NCBI GenBank assembly: GCA_030411725.1
Contig: MU839838.1
Location: forward strand, 186,001 to 250,000
Direction of reading: 5' to 3'
Length of the DNA: 64,000 nt
Origin: Echria macrotheca
Taxonomy: Eukaryota > Ascomycota > Sordariomycetes > Sordariales > Schizotheciaceae
Part shown: positions 23,706 through 32,269 of the stretch, in pieces
How positions within the stretch are numbered: position 1 is the first letter of the stretch
How the letters are laid out: each line of letters begins with the position of its first letter
Program-made: the position numbers and the translations under genes
Notes under the pieces: generated by a model
What the model was told of the DNA's origin: nothing
The model's input: the letters and a program-made list of their open reading frames with translations, nothing else
Databases searched by the model: none

Positions 23706-23858
23706 AAGAAGAAGGCGCATGCCGTCCTTTTCGGGAAGTATATCCACTTCCTTCACCCCCCTCCAGGTAAACCAACAGGGCGAGTGGTTCTGCTGGGAGA
23801 TGTAGACGCGTTGGCTATGCTGGGAGACCCGGACGAACTGGCATCAACAGTAGATTAG
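23600..23858 (+). pseudogene. Truncated inverted copy of the 5' end of the 27.5-28.8 kb coiled-coil gene
   Basis: The last tandem unit continues in frame (ADVEIDTSGHDAVGDA) into AHAVLFGKYIHFL and stops at 23856-23858. The gene at 27474-28784 has the same order: repeat units, then PPALLFGKVMQWM. No coiled-coil part follows here, so this looks like an inverted, truncated and diverged copy of that gene's promoter and N-terminus. No clear start codon is assigned. Confidence 0.5.
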
Positions 23859-24524
23859 AAGGTACAGGCTTCACCGATTCACTCACAGAGCTTTTCCTGG
23901 ATCAACTCGACCACTCCGGGGCGCTTTTAGTCCTGACTGGAAGATTCTGAAAAGCCAGGATTATCTTAAAAGGCTTGATGTATACGTATAGTAGGCCTAT
24001 TAAATACGCCGAAACGCTTGTATTTGAGCATGTGGGCGAAAAAAAGTGAGTGCAAGGCAGGCGGGTAGTTGTAAAGAAGGAATTGAACGAGTGCCTAGGT
24101 ATGTGTGTTGCGATGAAGCCCTCGTCCTACTTCCCCGTGTAAGTTGGCTGCATTGCAAAGGCTGTCTACGCATCAGAAAGGGTGGTCCGCCGAGAGAGCC
24201 TCAACTCTTACTTCGCTCAGACTAGTACATAGTTGGGTCAACCGTTGTGCAGAGAGGGGTAGCTTTGCCGTTTGCTGTTTGGCGTTGCGAGGGGCGTGTT
24301 CATTAGGATCCACCTGATTGTAAGGCGTCGGGACAAGCAAACGCGGCAGTCGCGCCTTTTGTTGCGTCACAAAAAATTAAAACTTCAAAAATCAAAACTT
24401 ACAAAACCAAAACCTAAACACCACAAAACGCACGAATTGACCAGCTTCAACGTGCAAACAGGTATCTACCCACGCGACATCTCCCATCTGGCCAGCCAAC
24501 TAATTATTACTTTGCAGAAATACA
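23859..24524. other. Intergenic, 0.67 kb
   Basis: Upstream region of the first zinc-knuckle gene, moderately AT-rich around 23,950-24,030. A run rich in CAAAA and AAAAC at about 24,370-24,430 probably belongs to the promoter or 5' UTR. No gene is supported. Confidence 0.5.
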
Positions 24525-25985
24525 ATGGATCCCGATTACCACGACGGGGCCAACAACCCCAACAAAAAGCGCAAGCGCGACGGCAATGACAATGGCAGAC
24601 CTCCCCTCTATGGCGGCGGCGCAGTCCTCATGAAGGGCGACATCAATGACCTTCCGGCGGTCACAAAGTTTCCAACGCTGCCGGTACCACTGCTCTCTGA
24701 AAAAGCTCAGGGGGACGTGGTAGTCAAATACCGACCTCTGCCTCAACACCCCTTCGTGGGTAGCAGACAAGTCTACGACTACAATTGGTATGCGCACGCG
24801 CCCGAACGCCCGAGAAACAGTGGCGGCTACGTGGCAAGGGTTGATGCCGCCGATCCCGATGCGATGCTCGCACTCGCCGCAACCATGCAGGCAAGAGCCT
24901 CCAAGGACGGCGGGAGAATTCTGAATGTGCATTTCAATTCACTCTCCCATGATCAAAAAGAATTTGACATCGGAGAGATGGGCAGTTTGATGACCATGGC
25001 CCAACAGCCGGCTCTCAATCTTCCACAGCAGGCGGTCGCTACCCAACACGGGACGGCGGCGCCGGCTAGTCATCAGGGCCAAAGACCCATCGAACAAGCC
25101 GTATCGCATGCCAACAAGGCAACACGGTCTCAGTCTCATTCCCAGGCTGGCAAAGACTGCTGCGCCAACTGCGGCAAGTCTGGTCACACGCTCAAAGAGT
25201 GCGTTGTGCCGGACAAGAAATACGGCAGCATCCGGGGGTGTCCAATCTGCAACACACAGGGGCATGTATTGGACACCTGTCCGGTGCTGAATGATGAGAC
25301 AGACGAGGAAGAGCGGACCAAGATGCTCATCGAGTATATCTTGGTTGCTCGCAAAAGAGCACCGCAGATCCGATCGGAGCGTTTCAGCTGGGCAGCCTTA
25401 TTAAAAAAGGCAGCGGATAAACTTCCAAGTTACCGCGAGTCCCAGTCCGTCGCCGACATCTTCCCATGGTCCGACAGATATGCCAGGGCCATTGCAAATG
25501 ATGGACTCGGCGCTGTCCTCCTGTCCGGCGCCGTCTTGCCAGAAAACTTTGTCCACGGCCAGACCGACCCCAATTGTCTCCCCAAGGATCACAATTGGAT
25601 AGGACTCAGCTTCGAGGGGTTCCTCGAGCGCCTGGACAATGGTTGTCTGAACCCGGGACCGGGACGGTTTAAGTCGAAGGAGACGCGTCGCAAAGAACAG
25701 GCCGAGGCCGAGGTTGAAGCGGCGGTCATAGAGGAACTTACAAAAAGAGGACTCTATCGAGATTACAAGGTCCTCTCGCCGCCAGAACCGGTGCAGATAG
25801 ATCTCCAGAGCCGAGCGCGGGCCGCAGTCGACAGGTTTGAGCGATGGCATCTCACCCAAGACAATTACGACCCCAATTGCGACGCCGAGACGGCACTTGC
25901 CACGCTTCTCTATCGACAACGTCCAGAGGAGTACAGCGACGACGGCGACTCCCAAGGGCGGCTCGGCGACTCCGGCTCTCTGTAG
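24525..25985 (+). CDS. Double CCHC zinc-knuckle protein, copy 1
   Basis: A single-exon gene of 486 residues. A basic, nuclear-signal-like start (NKKRKRDGNDNG) is followed by a conserved block, PLPQHPFVGSRQVYDYNWY, then a Gln/Ser-rich linker. Two perfect C-x2-C-x4-H-x4-C zinc knuckles come next: CANCGKSGHTLKEC (about residues 213-226) and CPICNTQGHVLDTC (about 240-253). After them come ILVARKRAPQIRSE and a Trp-containing C-terminal region. Such knuckles usually bind single-stranded RNA or DNA and are also typical of retroelement Gag proteins, but no protease or polymerase follows. A clear paralogue lies at 49256-50494 on the same strand. It sits within the segment bounded by inverted repeats. 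Confidence 0.88.
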   Translation: MDPDYHDGANNPNKKRKRDGNDNGRPPLYGGGAVLMKGDINDLPAVTKFPTLPVPLLSEKAQGDVVVKYRPLPQHPFVGSRQVYDYNWYAHAPERPRNSGGYVARVDAADPDAMLALAATMQARASKDGGRILNVHFNSLSHDQKEFDIGEMGSLMTMAQQPALNLPQQAVATQHGTAAPASHQGQRPIEQAVSHANKATRSQSHSQAGKDCCANCGKSGHTLKECVVPDKKYGSIRGCPICNTQGHVLDTCPVLNDETDEEERTKMLIEYILVARKRAPQIRSERFSWAALLKKAADKLPSYRESQSVADIFPWSDRYARAIANDGLGAVLLSGAVLPENFVHGQTDPNCLPKDHNWIGLSFEGFLERLDNGCLNPGPGRFKSKETRRKEQAEAEVEAAVIEELTKRGLYRDYKVLSPPEPVQIDLQSRARAAVDRFERWHLTQDNYDPNCDAETALATLLYRQRPEEYSDDGDSQGRLGDSGSL

Positions 25986-27473
25986 GAGGTCAGTCACACG
26001 ACGCGGAGTAAGCTGCCAAGTCAACGATAAGGGATGGAGTGAACGAGGTTCGGTAGTGGACGAGTCCGGAGTGAGGACGAGAGGCTGAAGGAGTGGAGTG
26101 TGATGGAGGCGGAGATAGAGAGGAGAGATAGATAGAAAACATCGAGTTCTACTTCTCAACAAGTAGATCCTGGCCGAATTGTGATTGCAACAGTAAAACC
26201 TGCGGGAAAAAAAGTGACAACTCTGGACCACGTGCCCCAATAACGCAAATGCTGCGAAGCCCAGGTACCTCGCCATATCCAGCCTCCAGGTGCTCCTGGA
26301 CCCCAGCGCAAGGATAAGGCAGCACGTAATCAGATGCCAGACAGCCTCGTCACCGTCCAGAACAATATCCCAAGCCGGATTTGGAACGAAGCAATGTTGG
26401 GGACGTTCCTGGATTGACACCAACGTTTACTGGGAACTAGCCAGTCCATTTCGTTTCCCCATGACACCCAATCCATCATTGACATTGTCAGCCTTGCCTC
26501 TCCCCTATGGTCAGGACCCCCTTGTCACACATACCCGAAAAGGAATGTGGGTCGCCTGGCCACTCACACCACCATGACCCTGACGGAGCCAAGATGTTAG
26601 CCTACCTTATTACCATTAAAGGTATAGCATCATTACCACGGTCGAAAACCAGTGATTTATACATCATTAAACTCAGAAAAGTTCGCTGATTCCAATGATG
26701 TTAGATTTGGGCTGAAACACCTGGTTTTCGTCGAGCTATTCAACGTACAAGTGATTTTTTCTACATCGTTATTACCATTGAGACTATCTACCCCAATCCA
26801 GGGTTGGATACCATGAAAAATATACTTATAAAATCGGGCTAAATTCAACGGTTAGAATGATATACGTGTTGGGCTGGTATGGTGTATAATAAGCTGTATA
26901 TCGCCTATTACATTTTCATAATCTCGTTAACAGATCTCGGTCGTATCAGAAGGGACATCTACGATAATAACATCACTGAATAGAGAAAATTCAGCATACT
27001 AACCTGGAACAGCCATTGGGCTGAAATTCAATATTTATTCCTGAAAGGTTTGTATGTGCTCTATTATGTAGCCTAATACTACCGTCCGTTGCAGTTAATA
27101 TCGCCCGTTTTGTTGGCCACAATGGTACTATCGATTACGGAAATCTCTACTGATTACGGCGGTAGAACGTGTCGCTGTCCATAAGGCCCGGGAGCGTTGC
27201 CTACCAATGCTGCTCCTTCACGAAGTTCCCCAATACTGTGTCAACAGCACTGACGCACCATGCGGTAGAGTCCATGACAGATGTCTCCAGCTAGTATTAG
27301 CGCTGTAGACATGACATGGTCATTTCAGGGAATTAACAAGAACACATATCACATCACAGTAGCATAGTCTTTGAGACAATCATCTCAGTTTAGTCCCTAC
27401 GTTGCCTTCACCCCCGCCATCAGACCGAGCGTGCCCTACGCTTCCTTCCTCACTTCCTCCACTTTCTCCTCCC
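25986..27473. other. Intergenic, 1.5 kb, with AT-rich island
   Basis: From about 26,640 to 27,180 the base composition drops to AT-rich with many TA steps and stop codons in all frames, unlike the flanks. This resembles old repeat DNA altered by C-to-T mutation. No gene or recognisable element end was found. Confidence 0.55.
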
Positions 27474-28784
27474 TTACTCCTCCCTTTCCGACCCCATCTC
27501 ACTCCCCGTCACTTCTTCATCGAAGCTGTCATCGGAGTCACCCCCGGCGTATTGCACCATCGTGAATTGCCAGCGATGGCGCCCATCGGTTTGAACCCGT
27601 CTGACTTGGACGCAGTTCTTGTTGCGTTGGTCATCGGCTTTGCAATGACCGCCGTGAGCCTGGCCCTGTTGTTCAGATACCGAAGCCGCTTGGTGCCCTT
27701 GTTCAATGATCCTGCGTACACAGAACCATCCAGAGGCGTTGCTTTGGGTAAACGCATCCCAGCGCTCACCGGCATCTGCCAACGAGTGGACAAAGCGGAG
27801 ACGACGGAACACATCTCTCGCCGATATCTTGTCACCCACAAATAGAGGGTCGAGAGCGATGAAGAATTGCCGAACGCCAGCTATGAAGCCCTTAAACTCG
27901 GCACTTCCAGACGATGGTTCCACGAAGTGTTTCGGGTCTTCTAGCGCCGGATTGGTTTCTTCGGCTACCATTGTGGCAGCGTCTCCCGCAGCTGACTTGG
28001 TCTGTTTGGCAGCCGTTTTGGTGCCTACCAGTTCCGCCTTGGTTGCTTCGACACGACTCGCTTCGACATCCTTCTTGGTGTCTACCGCGGCTGTCTTGGC
28101 TTCTTCGGCAGACTTTTTTATGTCCACCATTGCCATCTTGGCCTGGTCAGCAGCCGTTTTAGCTTGCTCAGCAGCCGTTGTGGCGTGCTCAGCAGCCGTC
28201 TTTGCCTGATCGGCAGATGATTTGGCTTGCATCGCAGCGACTGTGTTTTGGTTCACAGACGCCGTCAGCTGCGCAATTGTGGCCATAGCCTCTTGCATCC
28301 TCGTGTGGTCTGCAAGGGATTGGTAGAACTCGGCGCGTTCCTGCTGGAGGGCTTTCGCCTTTTCTTGAAGATCGAATTCCTCCAACGCCAGCGCCGTTGA
28401 GCGCAATTCGTACCTTTGCTTTTCGGCCGCGATTTCGGCCCTTTCCTTGTTGAGATCGTCTCTCTTTTGTGCGATTTCCGCATTGAGTTCCATGAATTGT
28501 TGACCCACGGATTCGATCCGGTGGGTCATCCACTGCATCACTTTGCCAAACAAGAGAGCAGGCGGCACGTGGTGATGAGTCGGAATCCCCAATAGCATGG
28601 TGACCGTCAGTATCGATCTCAATATCAGCTTTCTTTCCCAAGTAATAGAGTCTATAGAGGAGATTGCATCCCCAATGGCATGGTGACCGCTAGTATCGAT
28701 CTCGATATCAGCCCTTTCATTCATCGGCTGATTCCCAAGTGCAAGTGAACTCAACGGCTTTCTTTCCCGAGTAATAGAGTCCAT
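27474..28784 (-). CDS. Coiled-coil orphan protein with Ala-rich heptads
   Basis: The open frame of 436 residues starts at 28784, but its first 75 residues are translated repeat units (ADIEIDTSGHHAIGDAISS). The true start may be a later Met, for example in KVMQWMTHRIES. Residues about 90-160 are a charged coiled coil (AEIAQKRDDLNKERAEIAAE). Then come Ala-rich repeats of the type AEHATTAAEQAKTAADQAK, and a C-terminal part with FFIALDPLFVGDKISARDVF and an acidic end (DSDDSFDEEVTGSE). No known domain is recognised. It lies head to head with the gene at 28985 and overlaps the right inverted-repeat arm. Confidence 0.65.
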   Translation of the reverse strand: MDSITRERKPLSSLALGNQPMNERADIEIDTSGHHAIGDAISSIDSITWERKLILRSILTVTMLLGIPTHHHVPPALLFGKVMQWMTHRIESVGQQFMELNAEIAQKRDDLNKERAEIAAEKQRYELRSTALALEEFDLQEKAKALQQERAEFYQSLADHTRMQEAMATIAQLTASVNQNTVAAMQAKSSADQAKTAAEHATTAAEQAKTAADQAKMAMVDIKKSAEEAKTAAVDTKKDVEASRVEATKAELVGTKTAAKQTKSAAGDAATMVAEETNPALEDPKHFVEPSSGSAEFKGFIAGVRQFFIALDPLFVGDKISARDVFRRLRFVHSLADAGERWDAFTQSNASGWFCVRRIIEQGHQAASVSEQQGQAHGGHCKADDQRNKNCVQVRRVQTDGRHRWQFTMVQYAGGDSDDSFDEEVTGSEMGSEREE

Positions 28785-28890
28785 AAATCATGACGACCCA
28801 ACGCGAGGCGAAGCCAGCTCGGATGGGGGAGGGGGAAAGGTAAAGTCGAGAGACTATCTCGCTTGCAGGGACCTTCGCGGCCACCCGGAA
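28590..28890 (-). repeat. Right arm of the long inverted repeat
   Basis: Read on the minus strand it starts with GGCCGCGAAGGTCCCTGCAA and the same leader as the left arm. Two repeat units follow, beginning near 28712 and 28629, with the ATTACTCGGGAAAGAAAG and CATGCCATTGGGGATGCAAT cores. It overlaps the start of the coiled-coil gene and its presumed promoter. Confidence 0.85.
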
Positions 28891-28984
28891 ACTCCTTCCC
28901 AAACCCAACCCAAACACCTACTTCTTTCCTTCCTGGGACCTCGAACCCATCCTTCTTCACCCAACTACACCAAACCACACAAAA

Positions 28985-30370
28985 ATGGCAGCTACAATGA
29001 GTCGCACGCCCGCAATCCAACTCCTCACAGAGGAACCAATTGAGCCTATCGCTCAACTTCCCGACCTCTCTGGTTGGAGACTCGAGCTCGTCAAGGAGCT
29101 CAAAAAAGAGTCGTCCGTCTTCACTCTCACGTTTCGGCTTGACGGGCTGATCGAAGAGCTGAAGGCAAACGGCTGCAGAACCACCGCGGAGCGGATGCAG
29201 CAGCTGGTCCTCCCCAACCCGATGGGAAACGAGGCCCGGCTGATGTGGGACTCGTTCCATACCATCCCTCGCGAGGTCCTGAACTCCGTCGTGCTCAACA
29301 CGGTGGCGTACGACAAACCCACGTCCTACCCAGTCTCGTTTACCGGGGTCTACGTCATGGGAATCGCGCTGGCCGAGCACGATGGCAAGTTCCTGAATGC
29401 CATCGAAATGGATGTCTTTATCGAGAACCTCACAGGGTATATCGAAGGCAGCCGGCCCTTCTGCGAGGTTGCAAACCCCGCGCAGATTCCAAATCAGTTT
29501 CCACAGCCGGTGAAGGACATCGACAACATCTACGGTACCTACAAGGGCAGGGTGAAGACGCGCTGCATCCCCGACGCAAGCGCGCTGGAGAATGCCCAGC
29601 GATTTCTGGAGCAGTTCCGGAAACGAAAGACGCTCCTCGAAGCCAAAGATCCAACAAGACGAGAGCGTGCCCTCCAGTCCCCATTGTACGTTGGCTGCAG
29701 CCGAGTCATGGATGAAAGGGTCAAGGCATATGATCCGAGCGCCAAGACTTCTGTCTTCAACAACGCAAATCGCTTGTACGCCCTCACAATGAGTCTCTTG
29801 CAGTATCAAGGGCTCCAGCCACGACATAGCATCGTAGCGGCTGTTCGCACCTGGCAGCCCGACCAACTCGGACAAGCCGAGATGCTCGTCACTGCTCTGG
29901 CTGGGGCGTACGTCTTCCAAGGCGGTTTCAACTGCCGCGAGGCCGGAGGAGCCAGTGACAGGCCGGGCGCCGCCAGTATGCATCTTAACAAAATGCTGGT
30001 TATGGTTCACCACACATGGTGGAATGCCAACATGATGAGTTCACACGAGGCACTCTTACAGTTCGGAAAAGATCTCGAAATGATGGAAGAGATCGTCCAT
30101 CCCCATAGTCCTCCCAATGGCCCTTGCTTGCTGCATATGCATGCACACGAGGCGGCAGCACAATCCCCACCGCTTCCCCAGATTCCATCGAGGGCCAATC
30201 CTCTGTCTCACTCACGCCATCGCTCTCCTCCCATGTGCTGTCGAGAATCCCACTTTCCAAGTCCTTGGTCTCCGTCTCAATCGTATTGCCGTAAACTGTG
30301 TTGTCCCCCATCGTACTCCCGGCCGTCCTGCGCGGCGGAACTCTCAAACTTATCGCAGAGTCTATCGTAG
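28985..30370 (+). CDS. Orphan protein, unknown function
   Basis: One open frame of 461 residues, with a good start context (CACAAAAATGG) and a CT-rich upstream tract. The first 370 residues are well-behaved globular protein: LSGWRLELVKELKKESS, a PVSFTGVYVMGIALAEHD block, YIEGSRPFCEVANPAQ, and AGAYVFQGGFNCREAG. Residues beyond about 375 become Ser/Pro/Cys-rich and lie opposite the coding strand of the membrane-protein gene at 30000-31156. The real stop may therefore be reached earlier through an unseen splice, or the two genes overlap at their 3' ends. No domain is recognised; there is no signal peptide or membrane segment. Confidence 0.65.
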   Translation: MAATMSRTPAIQLLTEEPIEPIAQLPDLSGWRLELVKELKKESSVFTLTFRLDGLIEELKANGCRTTAERMQQLVLPNPMGNEARLMWDSFHTIPREVLNSVVLNTVAYDKPTSYPVSFTGVYVMGIALAEHDGKFLNAIEMDVFIENLTGYIEGSRPFCEVANPAQIPNQFPQPVKDIDNIYGTYKGRVKTRCIPDASALENAQRFLEQFRKRKTLLEAKDPTRRERALQSPLYVGCSRVMDERVKAYDPSAKTSVFNNANRLYALTMSLLQYQGLQPRHSIVAAVRTWQPDQLGQAEMLVTALAGAYVFQGGFNCREAGGASDRPGAASMHLNKMLVMVHHTWWNANMMSSHEALLQFGKDLEMMEEIVHPHSPPNGPCLLHMHAHEAAAQSPPLPQIPSRANPLSHSRHRSPPMCCRESHFPSPWSPSQSYCRKLCCPPSYSRPSCAAELSNLSQSLS

Positions 30371-31156
30371 AATGGTTTTCAGGGTGTCCACGCTTCTTTT
30401 GCTCCCGCAAGCTGCACCACCGTTTCCTCCAAATGAACACCCAAACAGAAACCATGCCCAGTAAGCACTGACCCAGATGTAGCCATCCACCTTGAACACC
30501 CGCCGCAGCAACCGACACTACAGATACCACAACGTTGGCTAGACCCCAGTAAACAAGCCAAATTCTGAACGACTGCTCGAGTTTCGGGTGGTGGATAGCA
30601 TAAGCAAGACCGGGTACGATGAGGTGGAGAGGAACCGGTGCAGCCCATACAAACTCGGGACCGCGCTCCGGCAGCGACAGCTGCCAAAATCCCAAGATAA
30701 GCCAAAGAATGTGACCCACAATCCCAGTGCCGATGACGACGGCCAGCCAACACGGCAGTACCTTACGGGAGGTCCAGTAAACACGCCAATCGATCACAAT
30801 GGCCGGGAATACAAGTCAGCAGTATTCAAGGAGGTTTCAAATGGGCCACTTACCAAGTGAACCTCAAGTGACAAACTCGCGGTGCCTTTCAGACCGAAGA
30901 ACTGCCGTAAATATCGGGGATCTGGATCTGGGTGGCCAAGTTCCTTCGCAGCAGCGACGACGGCGGTGCTGAGGGCAGTTCCGGAAGCCAGAAGAGCAAA
31001 CCAAATAACAACAAGGACAGCCCAAGTGAACGGGGGCAGAAGCACACGTCGTTCTTTCTTATAAGTGTAAACAATGAGAGCGAAATAGAAGAAAGACAAA
31101 ATAGCAAATGCGGCCACCGCCTGCGCCAGTTGACCATCACTGATGCCGTCCTGCAT
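30000..31156 (-). CDS. Polytopic membrane protein, unknown function
   Basis: Exons 31156-30854 and 30761-30000 give 354 residues. The intron is 92 nt with a GTAAGT donor, a CTGAC branch site and an AAG acceptor, and joins in phase 0. Six hydrophobic segments are visible: AVAAFAILSFFYFALIV, FTWAVLVVIWFALLASG, CWLAVVIGTGIVGHILWLI, the APVPLHLIVPGLAYAI region, IWLVYWGLANVVVSVVSV and CLLGMVSVWVFIW. A hydrophilic C-terminal tail of about 130 residues with a D/E-rich patch follows. No transporter or channel motif is recognised. Its 3' 370 bp overlap the plus-strand gene at 28985-30370. Confidence 0.7.
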
Positions 31157-32269
31157 TTCGAGTAGCAAGGGACGTCGGGGTTGGAGGCAAGGTAGACGAG
31201 GCAGCCATCGTGGCTTGGGGCAAAGTGCACTTTGGGGCAATGCTTTGTTGGGGCCGCCAGGAATATATCTGACTGAACGGGACCGGCTAGGCCATGGCTG
31301 AACGGCTGTATTACCCAGGATCCATCGTTTGCCACGAGCAACGCGGGATACCTCTCCCGGTTTGCCGACCTCAGCTAATGGCGTTAGCCCCGTATCTCCA
31401 TATGAACCGGCACCAAGTGAACGAGCAAGATGAACGCGTGGCTTGGGGATCAGTCAACAGGGACTCATGAAGGACGTGCCAGAGTGGCGGAGACAGACAG
31501 AGACTCCCGTAAACGCTCCACGAATACATCCCCCGGACCCTGCCCACACACTGGACGCAGGGGATCTACTTGTCAGCTCCTGCGATTGTGAGAGACCAGG
31601 GACAAGGACGAAAAAAGAAACCATGAGCACAGGGATTGCCGTGGGTGGAGCGCCGGGGTGAGAGCTCGTCCAAGAGGCTAGGTCAGGGAATTTATCCTCC
31701 CTCGTGGTTCCCAACACGGAGAAGGATGGATGTGGGAATGGATTAGAATACGGGAGAGAGCATGGACTTACTGCCAACGCCGGAGCGAACATTGCCTGAA
31801 GTCAACCAGCGCGGAGCAATGCAACTCGGGCGCGAGACTGCCCGACGACCAGGAGGCACCAGGTAATCATCGTGGAGCGAGCCCGTGTGCCGAGGTGCCG
31901 ACCATGGTGAATCCGCACCACTTTGCTTCCCTCGACATGGAAACTCGGAGCGCGGCCGGTTTCGCAGGATGGGACAGCACGCAAGGAATGCATGGGAGGC
32001 AGAATCATGCGGGCGATTGACTGCTCCTCCCAGTCGGCGTTCGCCAGCATCAACCGGCCCAACCCACCAGAACTGGTTGGCCTAACCCCAATCTATGTAA
32101 GTACCCTGGGTCTCCCAGAACCCCTGTTCACGAATTTCGAAATTCGTGAGCAGGGGTACTGACGCCAAAAGCGCGGGGTGCAGGGTGAGGGAACAAGAGA
32201 GACCGATCAGAGCCAGCCACTCCTCTGGCCACTCCTCCCTCTGCAACAATTTGCCCGCCGAGCTTCACC
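31157..32269. other. Intergenic, 1.1 kb
   Basis: A divergent promoter region between the membrane-protein gene and the large peptidase-domain gene. It contains the palindrome listed separately and no supported gene. Confidence 0.5.
32121..32156. repeat. 36-bp palindrome, near perfect
   Basis: Two 18-nt arms (CCCCTGTTCACGAATTTC and GAAATTCGTGAGCAGGGG) meet at a TTCGAA centre with a single mismatched pair and no loop. It lies 114 bp upstream of the large peptidase-domain gene. Possible roles are a dimeric-factor site, a cruciform or a transposon footprint. Confidence 0.95.

Noticed and set aside
27402..27845. Plus-strand frame with a hydrophobic segment (VLVALVIGFAMTAVSLALLF)
   Set aside because: Entirely antisense to the coiled-coil gene, whose frame and acidic C-terminus look genuine.
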